A DNA stretch of 64,000 nt from Alnus glutinosa (taxonomy: Eukaryota > Streptophyta > Magnoliopsida > Fagales > Betulaceae). The translations under genes were made by a program, and so were the position numbers. The stretch spans positions 50,675,654 to 50,739,653 of the forward strand of contig NC_084886.1 in assembly GCF_958979055.1 (NCBI RefSeq), read 5' to 3'. This document shows, in pieces, positions 1-13,000 of the stretch. Positions within the stretch are counted from its first letter, which is position 1; each line of letters opens with the position of its first letter. The notes below the pieces were generated by a model. The model had not been told where the DNA came from. It saw only the letters and a list, made by a program, of their open reading frames with translations, and did no database searches.

Positions 1-121
1 GATAAGGATTAAAACTAGAAATAAGGAATTCTTAATCTCTGCAGATAAACTATTGGTTTAAAATAAAATTGTAGATCACTTCTAGTTTTTACTGTGTCCA
101 TTTTATAGGAACATAAGATAA

Positions 122-241
122 TAGAACTCCAATGGGTAACTCAATCAATTGGGGACCACGCTTCATGAAGCGAAGGTTACTAGTTCGAATCTCCTCTTCC
201 CCATCCCCTTGGGACCAATTACTTTATTTTTATTTTTTTTA
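122..241 (+). mobile_element. tRNA-like SINE with 15-bp target duplication
   Basis: The element is bracketed by an exact 15-bp direct repeat (AGGAACATAAGATAA at 107-121 and 242-256), the mark of target-primed insertion. Inside are an A-box-like stretch (GGTAACTCAATCAATTGGGG) and a B-box-like stretch (GGTTACTAGTTCGAATCTC), as in tRNA-derived SINEs, followed by a T-rich 3' tail. It lies in an intron of the ATX-like gene. A related tRNA-like head occurs at 34.9-35.0 kb. The family name is not known to me. Confidence 0.75.
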
Positions 242-727
242 AGGAACATAAGATAACATAAGTAAAGCAATTATCAACTAATACAGTGCACTTATGCTTC
301 GTTAAACTCGCCACTTGGAGAAGAAATAATTGTAGATGATCCAAGTATGATCTAACTATCATTCATCCTTCAATCTGAGAGCATCAAAGCTGATTGAAAC
401 AAATTAGTCATTAGTGCGCCCGCAGAATTTTAATGCCCATGCTTCTTTTTATTGCCTCTCACATGTCCACAACACACCAGTTTAGCATGCTTATAATAGA
501 CCATAGAGCGAAGCTTTAGGCTAATTGTGGTGAAAGAGATTTAATTTTTGTTACAAAATATATAATTTATAAGAATTTTAGATTAAGGACCTACTAAAAT
601 GATTACTAGATTAAATATCCTTTTGATGAAAAGTTGGGCAACAAAAAGTAGAAAGTCATTTTTTTGATAAGAAAACTCAAGTAGAGATAGTGGATTCAAC
701 CATACTTATGAAGCTATTTACACTTAC

Positions 728-3706
728 AAGTGCAGACTTGGAAAATATACGCCTTCCACGTCATTGCAGAACACAGTAACCTTGTTAGGCAGCACCAATT
801 GACCACTGTTTTGGTTCCATCTGTAACAATAACTTTACAATTTTTAGACATACAAAAGTGAAGAGACAGAGCCAATATCAATCAGAGTGCCACAGGAGAA
901 ACTGCTTGCAAATTAAAAGAGATTGTAATTATATTATTACAATGACGACAACAACAGCAAACAAACAAACAAACAAACAACAATAATAATAATGCTGCTA
1001 GACAGTAATTACCATCAGCATCCTCATTGCAATTGCAATCATGGTCATTCCCAATGAAATAATTGAAAAAACAAACACAAAGAAGGGTATAACTGACTTA
1101 CTTGAACTTATAAAACTAAAGAAAGAAAGAAAGAAAAAAGGACATACTTGACTTTTAGCTGTGGCTTTTCTGAATCCGATAGTTCAAAATCAAACTTCGC
1201 TTTGCAGGTTGGGCAGTAATAGTCAGTGCCCCCCAGATTCTACAAAGCACAAATAATTTTTTTGAGGGAAGTCCAAAATGACTTTTAATCGTCTTGTTAT
1301 GCAGACAGAACATAAGGTAATGTTAGATATAAAGTGACAGATAAACCTTAAAAAGGTTGTTGGAAATTTTGTCGCACTCCACATGCACCCACACTTTACA
1401 ACCATCGCAGCGTACCTAGTTAAGACAGAACATCCAAACAGAAAAAGTTATATAATATAGTTGTTATCTTCAAGCAGGGGAAAAAAATTCACAACTCTGG
1501 AATAGCTTTCTAGTTTGCCTCACCCAACTTCCACTGTCCGAATGATTCCAAATCTTCTTGCATATGCCACAATAATGTTTTGATTTTGTTAACTGCAATA
1601 CGAATACATGTAACTGTGAACAATAAACAATATGGAGCAAAGACAAGAATTTTAACTAAAAAGTTGGTCTGCAAAACTTGTATAAGAAGCATCATAGGAC
1701 AATGCAGGTCATACGAACCCTGGCACATGTTTTACATAAAAATTGGCCTCCAGGAGTCGCAATCTTAATTTTCTTTGTCATTTTGAAAGGAAGGCTCACA
1801 CCACAACCTTCACAGGGTCGTGACTCTTTCTTCTTTCCAAATACATCCTGCACAGAGGAACTACATTTGATGATTTATGAGGATTGCAAGGACAAATTCT
1901 TGTTTCAGAGTAAAGTAAAAAACAAAACCCTACTCTCCAATTTGGTTGCAGAGGAAACAGAAGGAAGCGGAAATGTAATTGCACCTAAGGCTTATCTTAT
2001 TTAGGCTTCCTTAGCAAAAGAAAACTTGAATTAATTGAGACGGAGAAACTCAGTTGACCAGAGTTCTTTTTTTTTTCTTCCTTGAGTCTTATTTTCTTTC
2101 CTTCTTTTACATTCTCGAACAAGCATAGCAATATCAGTAACCCAGACAATCACAGAAAGTCTAATCAATAACTCATGCAGAAATTCCAATAGCAAACAAA
2201 GTTCTGCTAATATTTTAATTTCAATCATACGTACATTCACCAGATGATTTTTAAGCAACTCTATGCAGATACACAAGCATGAAAAGAAGAAAAGAGTAAC
2301 GTGCCTGGTCTGGATCCTGGTTTGAACCAGTAGCCTCTTGAATCCCCCTAAGCTGAATAGATTCATCACAGGTTGTGTTCCCTGCCGCAATGTTTATATC
2401 TGCCATCAACTTCTCTGTAAACCCATTTTCTGCCAAAAGCGCCTCCTCTATTGCCATCTGAAATTCACACGGCTTGCAGCCATTCAATTCGGACTGCTCC
2501 TGGAACCTAGACCAAGAAAATTCTCTCGTAAGAACAAAGGTCAATCTAAATGACACAGTTCAAGAGACACAACAATAACACACCTGTCTACATAATCCAT
2601 GAATGGAAAAATCATCCCACGCTTGACCCATGCATAATCCTGCTCAAGGTCATTCAAAGTATCATATTAAATACCTCACATTCTTCGAAACACAATAACA
2701 ACACAAGTTCATAAATACAACGTACAAGTTCTATATAGAAACTAAGGCATACCCGTTGATTCTCATTTCCAGAGTACCCGAAAAACATTACACAAGCCGC
2801 ATCAGGTATGCAAGACCTCAAAACCAATTCAGGCGCTTGTCTCATTGGATCAATTACAATGGCAGGCCAATGAGGCTCCTTCTTCCCCGGCTTTGCCCAC
2901 ACTATGTCACCCGAATAGAAGTCTTCCGGCCCATACAACCCGTGTTTCCTCTCACCATTCTCCAAAAACTCAACCTGTTCCTCGATTTCCTCAACCGGGC
3001 ACTTCTCATCTTCCCCCAACTGCTCATTCAGCGATGTCAGTGTGCTCCGTGAGCTCGAATACTTCCTAACATTATTGAAATTCCTAAACTCCAGATACCC
3101 TTCTTCCTCCCCCTCCTCTTCTTCACATAATGTCACATATTTCCTACACTTGAATCCAGTTTTCTCGTCGTTCCGATCTTTTTTCAAACCGGTTTTTGGC
3201 GTTCTAAAGCTAAATTTATCTTTTTTGCATTCAGCATCCTCATCAAAACTATAATCACGCAAGCTAGTCTTGCTGTCTTTCCTCCAATTCTCAATAACCG
3301 AATCGTTAAACCGTGAAGGAAGTACCTGGACTCGGCCCCGAGACGTTCTCACCAGCGGCGGCCGTGGAACCTCCGCCGCCGCAACCGCACGATCACTCTT
3401 CGCCTTAGCTCTCGTCGAATCACGGCCCTTCGTTTTCGACTCGACCTCGCCGGGGGAGCACGACAATTCGGTACACCACGAGGCAGCGAAGCCCTTCTCG
3501 GAGCTGAGAATCCCTCTGAAGCTCACGGGGATTATGCCGGCGGCGACTTCGCCGAGAAGATTGAGAGGGTAATATCCATTCTTGGTGTTGGTCTTCCTCT
3601 TCTTCCGAGACACGGCCGAGTTGTCATCGTCCTCACCCGCCGAATCGCCGAGTTTGCTCCGTTTCAGACTCGGCATTTGGGATTTCAAATTCCGCTTGAT
3701 TATCAT
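728..3706 (-). CDS. ATX4/5: ATX3/4/5-type histone H3K4 methyltransferase, N-terminal part (gene runs off left edge)
   Basis: Trithorax-group lysine methyltransferase acting on histone H3 lysine 4 in the nucleus. Exons read on the minus strand: 3706-2753, 2639-2584, 2506-2305, 1847-1719, 1592-1524, 1415-1347, 1239-1148, 820-728; about 554 residues in frame. The start is set at 3706 because the family opens MIIKRNLKSQMPSLKR; an in-frame ATG lies at 3739. Residues 1-250 are basic/acidic and low complexity. A PWWP domain spans about 264-345 (DIVWAKPGKKEPHWPAIVID). A C4HC3 PHD finger follows at about 453-508 (YCGICKKIWNHSD, then RCDGCKVWVHVECDKI, then DYYCPTC). The extended PHD, SET and post-SET domains should lie left of position 1; no further exon is seen in 1-727. 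Intron 3 seems to use a GC donor. The assignment to ATX4 or ATX5 rather than ATX3 is not settled. Confidence 0.93.
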
Positions 3707-4166
3707 TGTGTCTCGCGAAGAAAGACGTCGAGCACACACGATTCTAAATTCGAATTGCCCTTGAATTTCACGTCAAACCCCCAATCCCGAAAACACCCAT
3801 AAACCCTAATTTCGCGAGAAACAGAGTATTTGCAAACTGTAGGGTCTGAAAGCCTCTATTTTCCCGAAACATACACAAAGAAACGCGAATTTACGAGAGA
3901 AAAGAGAGAGCCCAGAGAGAATGTCAGAGAAATTGATCGAATTGATGGACCCTGTGAGAATAGGGATCTCTTCGCTCTTTCTCTAACTACTTTCAGAGCG
4001 CGCAGAGAGAGAGAGAGTATAATATATAAAACAGTTCTATACAAATAAATTGCAGTACGTAATTATAGAGAAATAGGAAATAATAAAAACAAGATTGGAT
4101 TTTTTAAAAAGAAAAAAAAAATTGGGAGAATTTTCTCTGAGAGAGAGAGAGGGTGACAGAGTCGGG

Positions 4167-4204
<38 letters not shown>

Positions 4205-4330
4205 CTGCGTTATGTCGTAAAAGTGTAAGATGTGTGAGAAGAGGGGCGGGGGGGTGAAGGCTAACGTGCGCCTTGCGTGTTTGGAGCGCAATTTCTTCTT
4301 TCTCTAAGGTCATCAGAGATAGTTCATGGC
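3707..4330 (-). promoter_or_regulatory. 5' leader and promoter region of the ATX-like gene
   Basis: The sequence immediately upstream of the ATX-like start is rich in CT/GA tracts on either strand, with a pure GA microsatellite at about 4171-4200 and shorter GA runs at 3890-4020 and 4135-4150. GA/CT-rich leaders are common in plant housekeeping promoters. No convincing TATA box was picked out. Open frames here are repeat artefacts. Confidence 0.4.
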
Positions 4331-4589
4331 TGGTGGAGCTTCGTGGGCTGGGTTTTATTCTTATTTTGCTTTTGGGCAATGGTTATTCTTTGCGCAGAGT
4401 GGGAAAAAAAAAAAAAAAAAAACAATCGGTGGCAATGCAACAAGTTTGTTCCAAGAAACTTGGAACTCGAACGTACCATGAAATAAGATCCAATTTTTTA
4501 TTTTTATTTTTGTTTTGCTTGTTTTATGTGACTTCAGTGGATTCGATTTAATCTACTCTACCTTCAGTGTTCATTTACATGTCTGTTCG

Positions 4590-5017
4590 TTAAATTTGTG
4601 ATGGGGTTGTGTTAATTTGGAGCGCTGCAATTTCGGATTTGGTGGGACGACGAGCAGCGGAGAACATGGTGTAGTTTCTATGAGATTTTTCGTTACCTTT
4701 TTTGGGTAAGGTGCAGTGTTTGCCTCTTGGGTGGACTTGGACAGATGGGATTGTCAATGGGTTTGGTTCAAAATATGTTGTCCTTGTCGAACTTGTCGTT
4801 GTTGTTGATGATTTTGTAGCAATAGAATTTCTGTACGTCGAATAGCCGGAGGGTGGCCTCTTGGGTGTTGTTTGTGTTTGAACCATAGGCGTCACCCATG
4901 GAACTCATGGATTTTCCCACCAATTTCTTGGAGGGGTATTTTAGGAAGCTTTGCCGCAAATAAGTCTGCCTCAACGGGGTTGGAAGTCGGTGACAGCGTG
5001 ACACTGTTTGGTGGATG

Positions 5018-5049
<32 letters not shown>

Positions 5050-5290
5050 AATCCTCTTTTATTCTTCGATTTTTAATGTTATGATGTTTGGTTTAAGTTG
5101 TTGATTGCGTTGTGGGCTTTTGTCGTCTTGGACCGCTGCAGATTTTTGAACCTTTTGGGGGGCATCAGAACCTGGATCTGTGAAATATTTTTGCCGAGGA
5201 TCATGTCCTCGGTAAATTTCAATGGGTTCGATTCCATGGACGTCCTTAATTTTGTCGAATAATTTCTGCAAATCCACTTTGAGAAAGTAT
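4590..5290 (-). pseudogene. Unrecognised coding-like remnant
   Basis: The minus strand shows long stop-poor stretches that change frame. One stretch at 5277-5059 begins MDLQKLFDKIKDVHGIEPIE and is rich in charged residues. Others lie at 5004-4768 and 4895-4590 in two different frames. Composition looks protein-coding, but stops and frame changes break it and I do not recognise the family. It could be a decayed retrocopy, a transposon fragment or chance. Confidence 0.2.
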
Positions 5291-5930
5291 GGCGTGATGG
5301 GAATTTTTTTTTTTTTTTTTTGAAATATTCTTATGGTGGGTGTTGTTGGTTTGCCTGGGACAAAACGAAGAGGAAGAAGCGTCTCTTTACTGTTTCTATG
5401 GTTTCAGGGATACTCTGTAACAGATGGCTGTGTGTTTGGCTAATCAATCATCTTTAATAGCTACCCTTATGAATCTAATCTATTGGCCAGTAATTAGAAA
5501 GGGAGGACCAAATTAACGGTTACGATTCAACGACTCTGTTCATAGTTTTTGTCAACGATTTAACTAGATTGCTGATATTTCAACTTCTAATACCGGAGAG
5601 GATGAGCTGCGACAGTAAACCAATTGGCTGCACCATCCAATTTTCTCGCTATGTGAATTTTCCCAACAATTCTTCCTATCCTCGTGCTGATAAATTTTGC
5701 TAGTTTTATCAAATATATTTTGGAATATAAGGGGCTGACACCATGATGCGAATGGTAGAATATTGATTAGATAATTAAAATTTTAAGAATAAAAAAAAAA
5801 ATTCACAACATTTTTGTTGGGGAATTTCAGACATGGGTTTAGGTTTTGAAGGACAGCGACAGCGTCCCTACGGTAGATATGTCCAACAAAGACGGAATTG
5901 GGTGATTGCTAATGCCTGCCTGCCTATCAG

Positions 5931-5976
<46 letters not shown>

Positions 5977-7406
5977 TGGAATTGGATGAAGAAGCATGCT
6001 TCGTTGAGGAAGCTTTTGTCATCGGAGCTAGGAGTCTAGGACTCAGCTGAGTTGAGCATCTGCAAGCAGCTATTAGGATCAACGGTTGGTACAGTAAAAA
6101 TAAGGCATAGATGATGCAGCTGATGCTGAATTTGGGGGGTCCAACTGCACAGATTTAGTGGAACAGTCAATTTACAGGACACCTTCTTTTTTTTTATAGA
6201 CTATTATTAAGGGATAGGCAAGTTTAATTTTGGAGATTTTGTGGTAGAAATTGCTAGCAATTACATTAAGTGTAATGTAAGAGAGTCTTTATGAGATTTG
6301 CTTATCCAAATAAGCCTTCGACAACCGCCTTCTTGTTTGGGCAGATGAACTTTATAAAGAATCACATTTATTGTCCGCATTGCTTTGTTGGAAATCTAGA
6401 TCCAATTCAATTGGGATTATTGAGGCATTCTCTTCGCTTTTTGTATGAATAAACTAGCAGAGACCATTTGTCTTTTGAGTGATATTTTGCTAAGCTAATT
6501 TAGTAGACTATATTAAGCAGGTGTTTTATATAGAAACAAATCCATATTGAGATGAGGAACCCTGTTGGGTTGTGAATTTATGAAGGCAAGAGTTTTAGAA
6601 TCAGTCTTTGAAAGCTTGACAGTTCATCTGCCACTTAAAATGCGAACATCTATCTCGAACAACTTAAAATGCGAGTTTTACTTGTCGGAGATAAATGAGT
6701 ACGACAATCCCTCTTTTTCAATTAAAAGGAGTTCGATCGAGTTTTGTTGTATTTCTTGATTTGCTTAAACCAGATAAGTATTTTTTTTTTTTTTAAAAAA
6801 AAAAAAGGAAAGAAAAAAATAGTGGGGTAGCTTTGAGCTAGAGAGGCTCAGATTATGTGGTAAGAATATGACATGACAATGTTGTAAATTGGACTGACAT
6901 ATTGGGGGTACCCGGAATCATGAAGATTTGGGTTATGTTCGTAAATGCAGTAATAGTGTACGTCATGAGCATGGCGGCGATCTTGTAGAGAAAGGGGGGG
7001 GTGGGGTGGGTGGTCCATGGCCTTGAGCAGAGAAATGGTGTGTTTCAAAGCATATCAGACGACGGTTGCGCATTAAAATCATCAATTATTAACTTTTTAG
7101 TGCGCAAGTGAGCCTAATCGACCCTCTCATAATTGCCTTGGAATTCCCAGTTAGAAGGAATCTTTAAAAATCCAACCAACTAGTCGAACAAATGGGTTTC
7201 ATCAAGGCCTCTTACAAATACCTACCCACCCGATTACTAGCAGCAGTCAATTGCATCAAAGCCACAAAGTAAAGGCGTATGCATGCCTTTATGGTATAAA
7301 AATTCTGCAAGCTACGAGGTGATTTGGTCCTCTGGATGTATGGGTCAGCATAGGCCATGACCTTTTTCCACTCTCGAAAGGTCTAAAAAACAGTTCAAAA
7401 AATTAA
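5291..7406. other. Intergenic stretch without recognised genes
   Basis: AT-rich sequence with a GA microsatellite at about 5939-5967 followed by a G run, a poly-T/poly-A junction near 6780-6806, and no open frame resembling a known protein. Confidence 0.6.
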
Positions 7407-8123
7407 CACTTCGTTTAGTTTGCAGGATGGGATCTGCTTCATTTGGGCTCTACATTTAGTTGTCCCAGCAAAAATACTTATCAATACTTATCACAAAATA
7501 AGTTTGCAGAATGGGTATTTTATTGAAAAATGAAATAGTTATTACCATGAATAAAAAAAAGCGAAATAGAATAATTATTCATACTCTTTAATTTGATAAC
7601 AACTCATATATTTTTATTGGAATCCAATCAAAATTACTAAAAAAAACTCAAATTATTTAAAAAACAAAAAACTTTGTCTTTGAAAATCAGTGGGTGACCG
7701 ATCACCCCAATGGGAGGTATGCCAACCACCAAAAGGGCCGGGGGTGGCCCTGAGTGGTCGTGGACACCCCCAAATGGTCCCGGGGTAGTCGCACCACCCC
7801 CATAATGCCTTGTGGGTCCACCACGAGGCATTCTGGGGGTGGTGCGACCACCCCTGGCTCCTTATGTGGCTGGCCAACCACCCATTGGGGTGGTCGGTCA
7901 GCCACTGTAAGGGTTTTCTTTTTTCTTTTTCTTTTTTTTTTTATTTTTTATTTTAAAAAAAATGAGAAAAAATATAAAATAATGACTGGTTTTTTTGTGG
8001 AAAATGTAATCTATTCCTCTTCATAAGGAAATAGTTATTCCTAGAATAAACCCTTACCAAACAAATAAATGACTATTCATAGTATTCCATTTCAATAGTT
8101 TATTCTGTGAATTAAACGAGGTC
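7407..8123. mobile_element. PIF/Harbinger-like MITE, copy 1 (TAA target duplication)
   Basis: The terminal inverted repeats are CACTTCGTTTAGTTTGC on the left and, read inward from the right, GACCTCGTTTAATTCAC. They are flanked by TAA at 7404-7406 and 8124-8126, as expected for PIF/Harbinger (Tourist-like) elements. The centre (about 7690-7910) is GC-rich and itself palindromic, with repeated GGGTGGTC/GACCACCC motifs. A sister copy lies at 36631-37152. Near the left end the phrase GTTTGCAG(G/A)ATGGG occurs twice, about 95 bp apart, suggesting an internal duplication or a small insertion. Confidence 0.75.
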
Positions 8124-8784
8124 TAAATACACAAACAAACGTGGTCTCATACGACATGAAAATAAATAAATAAATGTGGTCCCATATGAATTTGGTCTAT
8201 ATTTGTCTATCGGTAAACAAGTTTTATCTGCAAAAGTTTACCCATCATGAAAAAGGAGAACTGAAAATAAAACTTTAGAAGTTGAACATTCAAACTTGAT
8301 GAGATTGTCAAATATTTATGAATTGTGTCTCTGGTCGGTGAGCACAACAAACCCAATAGAAAGACAAAAGGTTTAGGCTACTAGGATGGTCCTATGTCTA
8401 CTTATTGCTTGGTTTTTTTGACCATCAGTCAACTTTGTTACAAGCGAGTTCTCCATTCATGTTCGCCTCACTAGAACCACAATGCAAATCTTCTGCACTC
8501 AATTATAGTTAGCCACGATCTGTCCCCTACATTAAAACATGGCTTAGGATCCCCCTGGCCTCCAGTGTGAGACATCGAGGACCAGTTTTTTTAGTCATGT
8601 TTGCCCAACAATCTACATTCATGTCCAGTGACCCAAATATACAAAGTGCACAGTAAATGATTGTACGAAAGAGTGCATGACGCAGAGTAAATCATCAAAG
8701 CTGTCTCTCTCATCAAATGATAAGAAGAGGGACTACAAATGGTGTGGAATCCTCACTACTGTAGACAGCAAATGATAAGGATTG

Positions 8785-9196
8785 TGTAACGAGTATATTA
8801 GATAAGTGGGCCTTTGGCCTTGGTAGCTTAGTGGGCTTTTAAGTTGTATTGGGTCTACCATATTATATTTGATTGGTATGATCCATATTATAGTGGGTTA
8901 GGAGTTGTAAAGGTCTATACCGTCTATATAAAAAAGACCTGTAACATGTATTAGGCATCGAAGATTGTATCCACTAAAATGGAGGTTCAGCACCTCGAAA
9001 TGCTCCCGGAAGCTAGGAATGCCTATTTTCAATATAATTTTCATTACTGTTTTAGTTCATCATTTTCATAGATCTTCCACTGTTTTTTCCAATCTTTTCA
9101 TCCATTCATCAATTTCTTTTCTATTCCACTTCAATTCGATTACAATTCAGCAAAGCTAAACCCTAGAACTCCTAAACAGATAAAATACCTGTTACA
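8785..9196 (+). mobile_element. Solo LTR (412 bp) with 5-bp target duplication
   Basis: The block begins TGTAAC and ends GTTACA, the short inverted termini of an LTR. It is flanked by GATTG at 8780-8784 and again at 9197-9201. A TATA-like TATATAAAAAAG lies at about 8926-8937, followed by a leader-like segment, fitting U3-R-U5 order on the plus strand. No internal retrotransposon sequence is next to it, so it is a solo LTR left by recombination between two LTRs. Confidence 0.8.
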
Positions 9197-10029
9197 GATT
9201 GTCACTTTAGCATCGGTGATTATCCAAATTGTGATATTAGTAGGGATGAAACCACCCTTTGGCATCTGGGTTGGCCCCCAAAATTTTAAAAAGCCCTTTA
9301 CTTTTTATTTTTATTTTTTAATAAAATGGACCCCTCAAAATTAATTTTTTTACCCCTACACTTTTTAATATTTTTTTAGTTTTCCCCCTCCCTCACTTAA
9401 AATTCTAGTTCCGCCCTGTGGATATTAGCATTAGCTATTGCCTAAATCTGAGAAGGCAAGCAGATGCATATTCCTGCACTAAATCCTGCTCATGAACTTC
9501 TGAGCCCAGTGATCCAGGGAAAGGGAAGGTGATCTAAAAAGTAATAGGTACATTAGCAAAGCTCCTACCTTTATGCTGGGTTTTCTCTTGCTCCCCAACC
9601 CAAGGAATAAATGGATGAAAAAGAAACTAAGATTGAGAGAAATTTCAGCTTAGAAGCTTAAATCCATGATTGTGGGGGGTATGAGCAACAGCAGAAATTA
9701 TCATACCATTTGTTAACTGGAAACACAAATTGATAGGGGAGACAACTGCTTACATGACATAAATATATGAACAAGTAGAATTTCTGCTTCCCCTTTTATT
9801 AGCAAACCTTATGTACAACTCCACTCGTGCATCTCAGTCTACATGGCAGTTATTACTACAAATAAAGAGATCAGGTCTAGGAAGTAGTAGGGGTCTGGTT
9901 TATTAAGCGATACCTATTCAAACTTTCCACCGAGTCCAAGTCTATTTTCCAGGCTTAAGCTATCTCTTTCATTACTTCATTGAATCTAGCTTCTTCTCTG
10001 CGCTTCCTTGTACTGAATCAGTTAAACAG
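9197..10029. other. Intergenic stretch downstream of the CCT gene
   Basis: Holds a degenerate dispersed-repeat fragment at about 9238-9420 (runs of CCCC interleaved with T-rich tracts). From 9780 to 10029 it is likely the 3' UTR and flank of the CCT gene. No other gene seen. Confidence 0.5.
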
Positions 10030-13000
10030 TTATTGCCTCTTGACATCAGATTCTTCAGTCTTTGCAAACCTTCCACGGATCCTTGGTTGATTGTCAGCAA
10101 GAGCCTTCCTGCAAGCATACTGAAACACAGCCGAATCATAAGTTTAAGGAATCTGCTCAAGGGCTGAATTCAGTGTATGAAAACTAGTGGAAAAGATTGA
10201 AGTCAAGAATATGTGTTCAAGTGAAAGCAAATCATGGGAGTCAAGCATCGGTTCTCGGCTCTTACGAAGTTATAGCAAAGCAATGCCCAACTGAATTTGA
10301 AGATTTTAAGGCGACCCGGAATCATCAAAGGTCAATCCATGGCTGCCTTTGTATCAAAGGGTCATGAGTTTATGCAAAGAGGTAAGAGCAGCAATTTTTC
10401 GAGGCATTAGTTTACAAGAGTTTCTTTCTACTAATAGCAAACTTCAAATGAGGAATACACTATTGGGGATGGCAACAGTTGGACACCGTGCATGGTCATA
10501 TGGTTGTAATTTCAGATTCCACTTGCACTACTTCACCTTTCGCTAATTGGAAAGAATATTAATTGATGACATATAAACAATAACTGTAAAAATACCTTGA
10601 TTTTCCTGCCAAAGTTCCTCTTTGTCTTCTTATTCCTGTATCTGGAGAGCTTTTCCCGGCGCTCTTCAGTAGTGGAGTTGCTGATGATCAATGGACGATC
10701 AGGGGGAGAATGGATGAGGCTCATGCCATTACCAAGAGTCTGTCATAAAAACTCAGAATCAATGACCCAGTCCCATCCTGTGGAAATGACCAGAAACATC
10801 TAAACATTTCTCAGTCGCTAGACTTCATTACAAATCCAATGAATGCTTGGTGTTCAATTTCCAGTAAATGAATCTCCAGAGTCTGATGCCTTAAACCACA
10901 CAAATGTGTGTGTGTATGTGGGTGGGGGGGAGCGGGAGCGGGAGAATTTAAACAAAAAAAAAAAAAAAAAAAAAAAACCGAGAGAGAGTGTAAACAAGAT
11001 TGCTAAAATTCTTTCTTCTAAAACCCTATGCATTGAAGCTTCAGGCATGCGCAGTACCGGATAGGCATGTAGTTATGTTTTCCTTCATGTCCTCTCTGCC
11101 TTTAATTAATTATTATTACTTTTCTTAACCTCTTCTAGAACCTGATCTCCAAGGATAAATTAACTGCTATTTCATTGTTCTAAGCCATTAAAACTGTATT
11201 ACAAAATATAAATATGTCAGAACACGATATAAATTAAGTCTGACCTTAATGTCTCCTTCACTAAATGCTCTCCGCATCCCGTAAACTGCACCAAAATCCA
11301 TCCCAGGAAAATCCAGGAAATTTGGTTTCACTGCAACTCCATGCATCCAATCCATTGAGCTTAAACATTCTGAGCTGACACTTTTCTGAAATGGTACATC
11401 AGGAAGTGGTTTGTTTTCTTGAATTTGGTTTTCAGCAGTCCCCGAAAGAGGAATCTTCATACCAAGGACTTCCGAGAGAGGTGCTTCTATTCCTGCTTTT
11501 TCCAAGAGATCTTTCCTGCACTCATAGAAAACATCACTCAAAAGCGGCTCACTTTGGAGTGATTCAATGCCTGCAACCTTGAGTCCTTGGGTGGAGATAA
11601 CATCTTCCCCACAAGATATCATTGAGATGGCTGCTGTCATGGGATCAAGGCTCACAACTGGTTCTTCAATGATGGGTTCCGGAGCTTTGAATAGATCCCC
11701 TTCTCCTCCCAGGTCATATTCTGATATGGCATCATGAACCAGGTTGCCCTGCGTTACACAAAGGGTAAAAGAAATTAACAAATAGCAAGAAGAAAAAAGG
11801 AAGAAACTGTTGACTGCAACACCTCGTTATTGACACCAATCTCAGATAGAGAGATGAAGTAATGATCAGTGAATATAAAATGCTACACTAGATCACTAAA
11901 CTCTTCACAGATTCCGGAGTTCATTGCAGGCGACATAATCAACTCTTATTCCAAGTTTTTACCATCAAATAACACACTTAGACAAGAAGAATCAGGCTTA
12001 TGCTATGTCTTAATCACATAAGTCTGTCAAATTTGGATTCAGTCAGCAGTTACTAAATTAAGGTCAAGCACTATCCCCCCCCCCCCCCCCCCCCCTTGGG
12101 AAAAAAAAAAAGGAGGTTAAAAATGAAAACTTCATCATTTCAGATAAAGAACTCAGGCTTTAGCGACCTTGCATGGCTTTGAAATTATGCAATTGGTCTG
12201 GTTATAAATGGATTGACTAGTGATCTTGGTATCAAACGGGGTCCAAAATGAACTGGCTTCTCAAATGGAAAGTAAATTTTTAGTGAGTATCCCTTGGTTT
12301 CACCTCAAAAAAAGACAGAATTGTCAGGAACACAAAAGGTCACAGTTATCCCATAAATTCATCCAAAGCAAGAAAAAAATAAAAAGATAAACATCTAGAA
12401 AAGCTTCCAATCTTTATATTCCCAATTAAATTTGAGTTCCAAAATTTCCTAATGCAAGCCAAAATTTAGCCATAAATGAGCATTTTTGTAGAAAACAAGA
12501 TCAAAAGCACTTTCCCGACCAATAAATAAAGTTCATTTCTTTACAAGCACTTTTCCTAACAAGAAACGCTAGCAAGTTGCCTATAAAATCTTCTTTAAAT
12601 GGTTAACCACCACAAAGCCACTTAAAGAGGATATATATTTTGATGTAAAGCATCAACTTTTAGTTGAAAGCAAAGATCTAGACCAACTTTTCAAGGGCAA
12701 TTTTTCTTTCCCTCTCCTTTTCCCAAATTTAGGTTTCACACTAAACAAAAACCATTGGATAAAATCAAGTAAAGCTTAACTTTTTTCCCTTTCCACCCCC
12801 CCCAAAAAAAAAAAAAGAGGAGAAAATAATTTTTATAATTACTCTGTAGAACTGCTGTGAAAAGCGACAAACCCAGCAAAGAGTTCACACCAGAAATTAA
12901 AGTAAAAATGGAAGAATTCTTTAGAGTATACAACACGGAACTGACTGAGAAAATGTTGTTCATTTTATATTCCTTTCTTCTTTCCTTTTCCAGATCCAGT

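Noticed and set aside
5833-6039. Short frame containing an Arg-Glu repeat
   Set aside because: Translation of the GA microsatellite; same for the frame at 57128-57388.
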